DNA from: Streptomyces venezuelae
Lineage (GTDB): Bacteria > Actinomycetota > Actinomycetes > Streptomycetales > Streptomycetaceae
Direction: 5' to 3'
NCBI RefSeq assembly: GCF_008642315.1
Contig: NZ_CP029192.1
Coordinates: 6,262,001-6,326,000 of the forward strand
Length of the DNA: 64,000 nt
The position numbers and the translations under genes were made by a program. Shown piece after piece: positions 1-7,615 of this stretch; position 1 is the first letter of the stretch, and each line of letters starts with the position of its first letter. Under the pieces are notes generated by a model. That model was not told where the DNA came from, searched no databases, and saw only the letters and a list, made by a program, of their open reading frames with translations.

Positions 1-1154
1 ATCCACCAGACGCTGACGCCGCCGTCGTCGTCCTTCTTCTCGTCCGCGTCGGACGCGGACTTGGCGGAGGTCTCGGGGGCCGGACCGGTGGCGTTCAGCT
101 GCTTGACGAGGTCGGCGCCGCCGAAGTCGCGCGCGTCCATGCCCGCCGCGTGCGCGGCGAAGATCAGCTGGGAGTACGCCGCCGGGCCCGACTGCTTCGC
201 CCAGTCCGCGGAGTTCTTCGCGAGCCACTCGGCGGACCGCTCGGCCCGCTCCTTCTGCCCGGCGGCGGCGAGCGCGAGCACGGAGTCGGCGGTGTTGCCG
301 AAGTCCGGCTGGTCCGTGGAGCCCGGCATCGACGACATCAGGTGGTCGTCGCTCTTGCCGAGGGTGTCGAGCAGGTAGCCGACGCCGTTGCTCGCGGCCT
401 GCGTGGCGGTGTCCGGCTTCGCGCACTTGGGCGCGGCGTCATCGGACTTCTTGGGGGCGGTCACGACCAGGCCCTTGCCGAGGCTGCCGAGCACACCCGC
501 GGCGGTGGCGTCGGCGTTCGGCGCGAGCTTGCCGGACTTCATGTCGGCGAGGCCGAAGGCGCCGCCGTCCTTGCCGCAGTCCATGGCGAGCTTCGGCAGC
601 GCGTCGTAGGCGGACTTGCCGTCCTGCGACTTCACGTCGGCGGGGTTGCGGCCCGCGGCGACGAGCGCGCCGACCACGATGCCGGTGGAGTTCGCGTCGG
701 AGGGCAGCCCCGGGTTGTAGCCCCAGCCGCCGTCCTTGTTCTGCACGGACTTCAGCCAGTCGACGCTCTTCTTGACCGTCTTGTCCTGGCCGCCGAGCGC
801 GGCGAGTGCCTGCACGGCGGACGCGGTGGAGTTGCTGTCGACCGCCGTCTTGGAGTTGCAGGGCTCGGTCGAGTCCGCCCGGTACGCGGCGAAGCCGCCG
901 CTCGCGCACTGCTGGCCGGTGAGCCAGTCCACGGCCTTCGCGGCGGGCTTCACGCCCTCGGTGTCCTGGGCGAGCAGGGCGTACGACTGGCGGAAGACGC
1001 CGTCGAACTTCGGGTCGGTCTTGCCGTAGAGGCCCGAGGGGAGGGCGGCCGACGGCGACGGCTTCGCGTCGTCCGCGAAGGCGGCCGGTGCCGCGGCCGA
1101 GCCGAACACGGCGACGGCGGCGGCCAGGACCGCTGCGCTGCGACGAACGTTCAT
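1..1154 (-). CDS. Secreted alpha/alpha-barrel (prenyltransferase/squalene-oxidase repeat) protein, 3' end off the window
   Basis: Partial gene; about 384 codons are visible and the C-terminus lies beyond base 1. It starts MNVRRSAAVLAAAVAVFG with an Ala-rich signal peptide ending near AAPAAFADD. The mature part holds repeats typical of the terpenoid-cyclase-like alpha/alpha barrel: GGFAAYRADS, a paired-Cys segment (LTGQQCASGG and later EPCNSKT) and GGWGYNPGLPSDANSTG. The last visible residues (DDDGGVSVWW after an acidic Ser/Asp linker) look like the start of a C-terminal membrane anchor. The family has no fixed enzymatic role. The fold is shared with the N-terminal domain of eukaryotic cobalamin carriers (intrinsic factor, transcobalamin). 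With a cobalamin riboswitch directly upstream, a role in B12 capture or handling at the cell surface is a reasonable inference, not shown by the sequence. Confidence 0.85.
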   Translation of the reverse strand, partial: MNVRRSAAVLAAAVAVFGSAAAPAAFADDAKPSPSAALPSGLYGKTDPKFDGVFRQSYALLAQDTEGVKPAAKAVDWLTGQQCASGGFAAYRADSTEPCNSKTAVDSNSTASAVQALAALGGQDKTVKKSVDWLKSVQNKDGGWGYNPGLPSDANSTGIVVGALVAAGRNPADVKSQDGKSAYDALPKLAMDCGKDGGAFGLADMKSGKLAPNADATAAGVLGSLGKGLVVTAPKKSDDAAPKCAKPDTATQAASNGVGYLLDTLGKSDDHLMSSMPGSTDQPDFGNTADSVLALAAAGQKERAERSAEWLAKNSADWAKQSGPAAYSQLIFAAHAAGMDARDFGGADLVKQLNATGPAPETSAKSASDADEKKDDDGGVSVWW

Positions 1155-1199
1155 GATGGGGCGGGTTGCCTCTCCCTGCGGGGAGCGGGGCGGCACGGA

Positions 1200-1410
1200 C
1201 CGTGCGAGCACGGCGACCGGGCGGCTCCGGCTCCGTATACCTCGACGGTGCCGCTCATCGGGGGCCCCGATGAAGCGAGCCGGTCACGTTCCGCGCCGGG
1301 CATTCCGGCTCACGGGTCCCTAAGGTTCGGGCCCGTACACGGCTGCGGGTCAGCGCCGGACTTGCACCGGCTTCCCCCTGGCGGACGTGAGGACGACGCC
1401 CTCACTCTAC
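1200..1410 (-). promoter_or_regulatory. Cobalamin (B12) riboswitch
   Basis: On the minus strand, bases about 1384-1339 read GGGGGAAGCCGGTGCAAGTC followed by CGGCGCTGACCCGCAGCCGT, which is the conserved B12-box and core of AdoCbl riboswitches. Further arms follow (GAGCCGGAATGCCCGGC). Near 1255-1273 a strong inverted repeat (TCATCGGGG/CCCCGATGA) could be part of the expression platform. It lies in the leader of the secreted alpha/alpha-barrel gene starting at 1154. The outer boundaries are approximate; the core is clear. Confidence 0.9.
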
Positions 1411-1434
1411 CGGCCGGTCCGCGCACCTCTCGGG

Positions 1435-2490
1435 TCACACCGCCACGAACGCGACCGGATCGCTCCCCGGCACGACCTCCGCACGCCCCAGTTTCACCAG
1501 CCGCCGCACATGGGCCTCGGCCTCCGAGACGGCGATGGTCCTCGACCCGTAGGGGATTTCGTCCCAGGGGCGGTTCCACTCCATGCGGGCGGCGATCCGC
1601 CAGGGGGTGAGGGGCTCGGCGAGCAGGGCGAGGAGTCCGGTCAGGCGCTCCTCGTGGTGGGCCAGGAGCTCGTCGACGCGGGCGGGCGCGTCGGTGAACG
1701 TGCGCTGGTGGGCGGGGAGGATCTCCGCCGGGTCGAGGCGGGCGACGCGCTCCAGGGAGTCCAGGTAGTCGCCGAGGGGATCGGTGACGGTCTCCGAGTC
1801 GGGGTCCTCGTACAGGCCGATGTGCGGGGTGATGCCGGGCAGCAGGTGGTCGCCGGAGAAGAGGCGGCCGTTGCCGCGCAGGCCCGCGGGGTGGTCCTCC
1901 TCCAGGTGGAGGCAGACGTGGCCGGGCGTGTGGCCGGGTGTCCAGATGGCGCGCAGGCGGCGGCCGGGCAGGGCGAGGAGTTCACCCGGGGTGATGGAGC
2001 GGTCGGGCAGGGCGGGGGCGAGGCCGGGGAGCTTGCGGGGGCGGCCCTCGTCGCGGGCCCGGATCAGCGGGGCGACGTGGTCGGGTGGCGCGCCGGCGGC
2101 CGTGAGCTTGTCCACCAGGTACGCGTACCAGCGGTCCGGAGGGTTCGAGCGGGTGCGGCGCACCACCGACGCGTCGGCGTCGTGCATGGCGATCCACGCC
2201 CCGGAGGCGTCGCGGACCTGCCCGGAGAGGCCGTGGTGGTCGGGGTGGTGGTGGGTGATGACGACGCCGTGCACGTCGGCGACCGCGATGCCGCACGCGG
2301 CGAGCCCGGCGACGAGGGTGTCCCAGGAGGCCGGGTCGTCCCAGCCGGTGTCGACGAGGACCGGCCCCGCGTCGGTGTCCAGGAGGTGGACGAGGGTGAA
2401 GCCGAGCGGGTTGTCGGGGATCGGGACCTTGATGCTCCAGACGCCGCCGCCGTGCTCGGTCACCGGCGGCTCTGTCACCTGCGGGGTCAT
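1435..2490 (-). CDS. MBL-fold metallo-hydrolase
   Basis: A 351-residue cytoplasmic protein of the metallo-beta-lactamase superfamily. The metal-binding signature HHHPDHHG is near residue 80, preceded by the VLVDTGWDDP strand typical of these hydrolases. A second-half PGHTPGHVCLH motif and FSGDHLLPG supply further ligands. The C-terminal part (after about residue 250) looks like the helical region found in MBL proteins annotated as hydrolases of thioesters or glyoxalase-like substrates. The ATG has an upstream GACGAGG. It diverges from the aldehyde dehydrogenase operon, sharing a 188-bp region with a KstR-type box, so it may belong to the same regulon. The substrate cannot be told from sequence. 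Confidence 0.85.
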   Translation of the reverse strand: MTPQVTEPPVTEHGGGVWSIKVPIPDNPLGFTLVHLLDTDAGPVLVDTGWDDPASWDTLVAGLAACGIAVADVHGVVITHHHPDHHGLSGQVRDASGAWIAMHDADASVVRRTRSNPPDRWYAYLVDKLTAAGAPPDHVAPLIRARDEGRPRKLPGLAPALPDRSITPGELLALPGRRLRAIWTPGHTPGHVCLHLEEDHPAGLRGNGRLFSGDHLLPGITPHIGLYEDPDSETVTDPLGDYLDSLERVARLDPAEILPAHQRTFTDAPARVDELLAHHEERLTGLLALLAEPLTPWRIAARMEWNRPWDEIPYGSRTIAVSEAEAHVRRLVKLGRAEVVPGSDPVAFVAV

Positions 2491-2542
2491 GAGGGCCTCG
2501 TCTCTCGTCGCCGGTCCCCTCGCCGGGGGCCATCACTATAAC

Positions 2543-2556
2543 TAGAACTAGTTCCA
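2543..2556. promoter_or_regulatory. KstR-type operator (divergent MBL hydrolase / aldehyde dehydrogenase)
   Basis: TAGAACTAGTTCCA matches the KstR consensus TNNAACNNGTTNNA at every fixed position. It lies between two divergent genes, 53 bp from the hydrolase start and 123 bp from the dehydrogenase start. A kstR-like gene occurs at 12097-12717 in this window. Confidence 0.75.
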
Positions 2557-2620
2557 ATAGTCGCCCAAGTCGACTGCTTGGAGGCTGTGTTGCCCCTTCC
2601 GTCCGTGGACTCCACGAACT

Positions 2621-2638
2621 AGAACTGGTATCAGTTCT
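2621..2638. promoter_or_regulatory. Perfect 7-4-7 inverted repeat upstream of aldehyde dehydrogenase
   Basis: AGAACTG gtat CAGTTCT, with its centre about 50 bp before the aldehyde dehydrogenase start. Its left half resembles the KstR half-site (TAGAAC) but the spacing differs, so it may be a second, distinct operator. No regulator can be assigned. Confidence 0.5.
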
Positions 2639-2678
2639 GAGACGGTGTCAGGAAACGCTCCGCAGGAGGCAGTCAGCC

Positions 2679-4145
2679 ATGACCGAGCTCGTGGAACACG
2701 GACAGCTGTTCATCGGCGGGGAGTTGGTCGACCCGCTCGGCAAGGACGTCATCGACGTCGTCTCCCCGCACACCGGAGAGGTCTTCGCCCGCGTGCCGCA
2801 CGCGGCCCCCGCCGACATCGACCGCGCCGTCGCCGCCGCCCGCGAGGCCTTCGAGCACGGCCCCTGGCCGCGCATGACCCTGGACGAGCGCATCGAGGTC
2901 GTCACGAAGATCAAGGACGGCTTCGCGGTGCGCCACGAGGAGATCGCGCGCGTCATCAGCAGCGAGAACGGCACCCCCTACACCTCCAGCGTCATGATGC
3001 AGGCCCTCGCCGCGATGATGGTCTGGGACGCGGCGATCACCGTCGCCCGCGACTTCCCGTACGAGGAACAGCGGGACGGCGTCCTCGGCAAGCTGCTCGT
3101 CCGGCGCGAACCGGTCGGCGTCGTCGCGGCCGTCGTGCCGTGGAACGTCCCGCAGTTCACCGCCGCGGCCAAGCTGGCGCCCGCCCTGCTCGCCGGCTGC
3201 CCCGTGATCCTCAAGACCTCCCCGGAAGCGCCCCTGGACGCCTACATACTCGCCGAGCTGGCCGCCGAGGCGGGCCTGCCCGAAGGCGTGCTCTCCATCG
3301 TCTGCGCCGACCGCGAGGTGAGCGAGTACCTCGTCGGGCACCCCGGCGTCGACAAGGTGTCCTTCACCGGCTCCGTCGCCGCGGGCAAGCGCGTCATGGA
3401 GGTCGCCGCCCGCAACCTCACCCGCGTCACGCTGGAGCTCGGCGGCAAGTCGGCCGCCCTCGTCCTGCCGGACGCCGACGCGGCGACCGCCGTCGCGGGC
3501 ATCACCCCGTTCGCCTGGATGATCAACGGCCAGGCCTGTGTGGCCCAGACCCGCATCCTCGTGCCCCGCACCCGCTACGACGAGTTCGCCGACGCCTTCT
3601 CCGCCGCCGCGAGCGCCCTCAAGGTCGGCGACCCCCTCGACCCCGCCACCGAACTCGGCCCGCTCGTCGCCCGACGGCAGCAGCAGCGCTCCCTCGACTA
3701 CATCCGCATCGGCCAGGAGGAAGGCGCCAAGATCCTCGCGGGCGGCGGCCGTCCGGCCGGACTCGACCAGGGCTGGTACGTCGAGCCGACCCTCTTCGGC
3801 GGCGTCGACAACTCGATGCGCATCGCCCGCGAGGAGATCTTCGGCCCCGTCATCTGCCTGCTGCCCTACGGCGACGAGGACGAGGCGGTGGCGATCGCCA
3901 ACGACTCCGACTACGGGCTCAGCGGCAGCGTCTGGACCGCCGACACCGAGCGCGGCATCGGCATCGCCCGCCGGGTGCGCACCGGAACGTACTCCGTGAA
4001 CACCTTCAGCATCGACATGCTCGGCCCCTTCGGCGGCTACAAGAACTCCGGCATCGGCCGCGAGTTCGGCCCCGAGGGATACGGCGCGTTCTTCGAGCAC
4101 AAGATGATCCATCTCCCGGCCGGCCATGAGGGGAGCGGTGCCTGA
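2679..4145 (+). CDS. Aldehyde dehydrogenase family protein
   Basis: A 488-residue NAD(P)-dependent aldehyde dehydrogenase of usual length, oxidising an aldehyde to the acid. Visible catalytic features are PWN with Asn156, LELGGKS with general base Glu253, and GQAC with nucleophile Cys287. The ATG follows a strong ribosome-binding site (GCAGGAGGCA). The stop overlaps the start of the ferredoxin gene by one base (TGATG), so the two are translationally coupled. A KstR-type box upstream suggests regulation with steroid or side-chain catabolism. Mycobacterial KstR regulons include an aldehyde dehydrogenase (Rv0223c, from memory). The substrate is not determined. Confidence 0.92.
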   Translation: MTELVEHGQLFIGGELVDPLGKDVIDVVSPHTGEVFARVPHAAPADIDRAVAAAREAFEHGPWPRMTLDERIEVVTKIKDGFAVRHEEIARVISSENGTPYTSSVMMQALAAMMVWDAAITVARDFPYEEQRDGVLGKLLVRREPVGVVAAVVPWNVPQFTAAAKLAPALLAGCPVILKTSPEAPLDAYILAELAAEAGLPEGVLSIVCADREVSEYLVGHPGVDKVSFTGSVAAGKRVMEVAARNLTRVTLELGGKSAALVLPDADAATAVAGITPFAWMINGQACVAQTRILVPRTRYDEFADAFSAAASALKVGDPLDPATELGPLVARRQQQRSLDYIRIGQEEGAKILAGGGRPAGLDQGWYVEPTLFGGVDNSMRIAREEIFGPVICLLPYGDEDEAVAIANDSDYGLSGSVWTADTERGIGIARRVRTGTYSVNTFSIDMLGPFGGYKNSGIGREFGPEGYGAFFEHKMIHLPAGHEGSGA

Positions 4146-4378
4146 TGGGTGACCGCTGGCACGTCGAGGTCGACCGGTCGGTCTGCATCGGCTCCGGGAT
4201 GTGCGTGCTCACCGCGCCCGGCGGCTTCGCACTGGACACCGCCCGCCAGTCGCACCCCACCGCCCCCGAGACCGACGCCAACGAAAAGGTCCTCGAAGCG
4301 GCCGAGGGCTGCCCCGTCGAGGCGATCACGATCACGCTGGCCCACGGCGGGGAGGTCGTGTTCCCGCCGGAGGAGTGA
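4145..4378 (+). CDS. Ferredoxin, 3Fe-4S type
   Basis: A 77-residue acidic ferredoxin. The cluster motif is CIGSGMC followed by GCPVEAI near residue 60. The second Cys of a normal CxxCxxC is replaced by Ser/Gly, the pattern of 3Fe-4S ferredoxins that donate electrons to cytochromes P450 in actinomycetes. It is coupled to the aldehyde dehydrogenase (one-base overlap). No P450 or ferredoxin reductase lies nearby, so the partner must be elsewhere; a steroid or alkane hydroxylating P450 would fit the operator context. Confidence 0.9.
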   Translation: MGDRWHVEVDRSVCIGSGMCVLTAPGGFALDTARQSHPTAPETDANEKVLEAAEGCPVEAITITLAHGGEVVFPPEE

Positions 4379-4400
4379 CCCGGCACGTTTCCGACTCGTT

Positions 4401-4441
4401 GACACCCGCGCCCCGTTCCTCCTCATGACGGCGCGGGTGTC
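4401..4441 (+). terminator. Hairpin after ferredoxin gene
   Basis: A perfect 12-bp stem (GACACCCGCGCC / GGCGCGGGTGTC) with a 17-nt loop, 23 bp after the ferredoxin stop. No long T-run, as usual in Streptomyces. Confidence 0.6.
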
Positions 4442-4527
4442 GCCATTTGTCCGGGCCGCGGATATTCTGTGCTCTCGAACATGAGCGAACGTGACTTTAC
4501 CCATGCGTTCCGCACGGCGTTCTGATG

Positions 4528-4541
4528 ACAGTCGTGACTGT
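4528..4541. promoter_or_regulatory. Inverted repeat in the ramC promoter region
   Basis: ACAGTC gt GACTGT, a perfect 6-2-6 palindrome 57 bp before the ramC start. In S. coelicolor RamR binds several sites upstream of ramC. Whether this palindrome is one of them cannot be said from sequence alone. Confidence 0.4.
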
Positions 4542-4597
4542 TCCGTCCCCTGGCGCCCTGGAAATCTCTCTGCCACGCCGAGCGGAGAGGGGACGCC

Positions 4598-7312
4598 ATG
4601 GACAAGCGGTACGAGGTCTACTGTCTGGCCGACAGGCATTTCTACGAGACCCCGGACCGGCTGTCGTCCAAGGGCGCCCCGGGCGCCACCGAGTTCCCGG
4701 TGGCCGGCAGGACCGTCCCCGAGGGATGGCGCTCCGGACGCGTCGGCGACTGGCTCTCCCTCGTCCCCGTGGACGGCGAAGGAGCCGCGCTGCCCGCGCC
4801 CCAGCAGGGCTGGAAGATCCACGTCTCCGCGACGCTGGAGAACGCGGACCGCGTCGCCTCGATCGTCTGGGACTACTGCGTGCCCCGCCGCATCCCCTTC
4901 AAGTTCGTGCCGGGCAGACACCTCCTGCACCTGCGCAACAGCAAGTACGCGGGCCGCGACCACAGCGGCAAGGCCGTCACGGTCTACCCGGCGGACGAGG
5001 CGCAGCTCCAGGAGATCCTCGACGACCTGGGCGACCGCCTGGAGGGCACCGAGGGCCCGTACATCCTCACCGACCTGCGCTGGCGGCAGGGCCCGCTGTA
5101 CGTCAGGTACGGCGCGTTCACCCGCCGCATGTGCGACAACGGCAAGGGCACGATGGTGCCGGCCATCGAGGACGGCGACGGACAGCTCGTCCCCGACCCG
5201 CGCGACCCGGCCTTCAAGGTCCCCGCCTGGGTGACGCTGCCCTCGTTCCTCGAACCGGCGCTCGCGGCCCGCAACACGACGACCGTCGCCGACCTGCCGT
5301 ACCGCATCGAGAAGGCACTGCACTTCTCCAACGGCGGCGGTGTCTACGCGGGTACCGACACCCGCGACGGCCGCAAGGTCGTCCTCAAGGAGGGCCGCCC
5401 GCACGCGGGCCTCGCCGCCGACGGCGCCGACGCCGTGACGCGCCTCGAACGCGAGAAGGCCGCACTGGAGAAGCTCTCCGGACTCGGCGTCGCCCCCGAG
5501 GTGCGCGACTGGTTCCTCCTGGACGGTCACCGCTTCCTCGTCATGGACTTCCTCGAAGGGTCCACCCTCAACTCGTTCTTCGCGCACCGGCACCCGCTGT
5601 GCACCAGCGAGCCGGACCCCGCGGCCATCTCCGAGTACACGGCGTGGGCGCTGCGCATGCACCGCGCCGTCGAGGACGCCGTCACCGCCGTGCACGGACG
5701 GGGCGTCGTCTTCAACGACCTGCACCTCTTCAACATCATGGTCGCGCCCGACGAACAGTCCGTCTCCCTCCTCGACTTCGAGGCGGCGGCGGCCGTGGGC
5801 GACGGGGGCCGCCAGGTCGTCGCACACCCCGGATTCCTCGCGCCGCCCGACCGCACCGGCACCGACGTCGACCGCTACGCACTCGCCTGCCTGCGCCTCG
5901 CCCTCTTCCTGCCGATCACGTCACTGCTCTCCATCGACCGCGGCAAGGCAGCGCACTTCGCCCAGGTGATCGCCGCCGAATTCCCCGACGTCCCCGAGGA
6001 GTTCCTGGCCGAGGCCGTGGCCGAGATCGAACACGGTCCACGCGGCCGTGCCGGGGGACCCGAGCGGGCGCCGGTCCGCGCAGCGGGAGACACGGAGGCC
6101 CCGGTGGGGGGCGTCCTGAAGGGGGACCGGACCGGCGCCACCCGTCACACGGCCGGGGCGACCGCGCCCCTGGTCGACCCCGCCGACTGGCCCTACAGCC
6201 GCGACTCGATGGTCAAGGCCATCCTCGCCTCGGCCACCCCCGAACGCGACGACCGGCTCTTCCCCGGCGACATCGCGCAGTTCGCCGACGGCGGCGGACT
6301 CGGCCTCGCGCACGGCGCGGCCGGCGTGCTGTACGCCCTCGCCGAGACCGGCGCCGAGCGCTACGAGGAAGGCGAGCGCTGGCTGCTGAAGCACACGGAG
6401 CCCACGCCGCGCGGCACACCCCTCGGCCTGTACGACGGACTCGCGGGCGTCGCCCACGTACTGGACCGCCTGGGCCACCGCACCCGCGCCCTCGACCTCA
6501 CCGGCCTCGTCCTCCAGGAGAAGTGGGAGCGGCTCCCCTCCGACCTGTACGGCGGCCTCGCCGGACTCGGCCTCGCCCTGGACTCCCTCGCCCACAGCAC
6601 GGGCGAGGAGGAACTCGCCCGACACGCGCTGCGCGCCGCCGACGTGCTCGGCGCACGCCTCACCGCCGACAGCGCCGCCGACCAGGGCAAACGCCGCCGC
6701 GCCGGCCTGCTGCGCGGCGCCACGGGACCCGCACTGCTCTTCCTGCGCCTGTACGAGCGGAACGGCGACTCCGCCCTCCTCGACCTGGCGGCCCGCGCCC
6801 TGCGCGCCGACCTCGGCCAGTGCGTCACCCAGGAACGCGACGGCAGCCTCGCCGTCAACGAGGGCTGGCGCACCATGCCCTACCTCGGAGACGGCAGCGT
6901 CGGCATCGGCATGGTCATCGACGACTACCTCGAACACCGGGCCGACGCGGACTTCGAAGCGGCACGCCCCGGCATCCTCGCCTCCGCACGCTCACGCTTC
7001 TGCGTACAGCCCGGCCTGTTCCAGGGCCGCGCGGGACTCCTCGCCCACGTCAACCGCAGCACCACCCCGGGCATCACGCCCGAGGACGTCGCGGAGCAGG
7101 TCGAGGCGCTCGGCTGGTTCGCCATGGCGTACGCGGGCCAGCTGGCCTTCCCCGGACACCAGATGCTGCGGCTGTCCATGGACCTCAACACCGGGACGGC
7201 GGGCTGCCTCGTCGCACTCGCCGGCGCCCTCGGGGACGACGGAGCACACGTCCCCTTCCTGCCGCCCCTTCGGCGGCCCCAGAGCCGGTCCCGCCTCACA
7301 GCGGGGTCGTGA
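4598..7312 (+). CDS. ramC: Class III lanthionine synthetase (RamC-like)
   Basis: A 904-residue trifunctional lantipeptide synthetase of the LabKC/RamC class. An N-terminal lyase-like region (about 1-220) is followed by a Ser/Thr kinase-like domain (about 225-500), with the nucleotide-binding lysine in RKVVLKEG, the catalytic segment VVFNDLHLFNIMV and LLDFEAA. A LanC-like cyclase domain follows (about 550-890). The cyclase part lacks the Cys-Cys-His zinc ligands of class IV enzymes, which places it in class III. A short Gly-rich linker lies near 495-540. The ATG follows GGAGAGGGGACGCC. It phosphorylates and dehydrates Ser of the precursor encoded 55 bp downstream and closes the rings. Head of the ramCSAB operon. 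Confidence 0.93.
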   Translation: MDKRYEVYCLADRHFYETPDRLSSKGAPGATEFPVAGRTVPEGWRSGRVGDWLSLVPVDGEGAALPAPQQGWKIHVSATLENADRVASIVWDYCVPRRIPFKFVPGRHLLHLRNSKYAGRDHSGKAVTVYPADEAQLQEILDDLGDRLEGTEGPYILTDLRWRQGPLYVRYGAFTRRMCDNGKGTMVPAIEDGDGQLVPDPRDPAFKVPAWVTLPSFLEPALAARNTTTVADLPYRIEKALHFSNGGGVYAGTDTRDGRKVVLKEGRPHAGLAADGADAVTRLEREKAALEKLSGLGVAPEVRDWFLLDGHRFLVMDFLEGSTLNSFFAHRHPLCTSEPDPAAISEYTAWALRMHRAVEDAVTAVHGRGVVFNDLHLFNIMVAPDEQSVSLLDFEAAAAVGDGGRQVVAHPGFLAPPDRTGTDVDRYALACLRLALFLPITSLLSIDRGKAAHFAQVIAAEFPDVPEEFLAEAVAEIEHGPRGRAGGPERAPVRAAGDTEAPVGGVLKGDRTGATRHTAGATAPLVDPADWPYSRDSMVKAILASATPERDDRLFPGDIAQFADGGGLGLAHGAAGVLYALAETGAERYEEGERWLLKHTEPTPRGTPLGLYDGLAGVAHVLDRLGHRTRALDLTGLVLQEKWERLPSDLYGGLAGLGLALDSLAHSTGEEELARHALRAADVLGARLTADSAADQGKRRRAGLLRGATGPALLFLRLYERNGDSALLDLAARALRADLGQCVTQERDGSLAVNEGWRTMPYLGDGSVGIGMVIDDYLEHRADADFEAARPGILASARSRFCVQPGLFQGRAGLLAHVNRSTTPGITPEDVAEQVEALGWFAMAYAGQLAFPGHQMLRLSMDLNTGTAGCLVALAGALGDDGAHVPFLPPLRRPQSRSRLTAGS

Positions 7313-7367
7313 CACAACCCCATAGGGATATGCGATCCGCAACTCCCCCAAAAGAGAGGGAAGTTTC

Positions 7368-7493
7368 ATGGCACTCCTCGACCTGCAGAGCATGGAATCC
7401 GACGAGATGACGGGCGGCGGCCACGGTGGCGGCGGCAGCCAGGCCAGCCTGCTCCTCTGCTGGAGCGACGCGAGCATCGTGCTCTGTCTCTGA
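7368..7493 (+). CDS. ramS: SapB-like lantipeptide precursor (RamS)
   Basis: A 41-codon gene. The leader MALLDLQSMESDEM carries the LLDLQ element recognised by class III synthetases. After a Gly-rich stretch the core shows two copies of Ser-x-x-Ser-x-x-x-Cys: S24QAS27LLLC31 and S33DAS36IVLC40, then a final Leu. The spacing matches SapB, where the outer Ser joins the Cys and the inner Ser becomes dehydroalanine. The second ring is more hydrophobic (IVL) than in S. coelicolor SapB, and Trp32 sits between the rings. Ribosome-binding site AGAGAGGGAAG. The product should be a surfactant morphogen that helps aerial hyphae emerge. Confidence 0.95.
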   Translation: MALLDLQSMESDEMTGGGHGGGGSQASLLLCWSDASIVLCL

Positions 7494-7527
7494 GGCTTGT
7501 CCCCAGATGAACGGCTAGGCGTTTGAA

Positions 7528-7564
7528 GGCCCGGGCGGGCCCCTCACGGGGTGCCGCCCGGGCC
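7528..7564 (+). terminator. Strong hairpin between ramS and ramA
   Basis: An 11-bp perfect stem (GGCCCGGGCGG / CCGCCCGGGCC) enclosing a further CCCC/GGGG pairing. It sits in the 122-bp gap between ramS and ramA. It could be an attenuator that lets the precursor be made in excess over the exporter. Confidence 0.6.
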
Positions 7565-7615
7565 CGCACCTGCCACCGCCTACGGCCACGACGAGGCGAC
7601 GGAGACCCGTACCGC

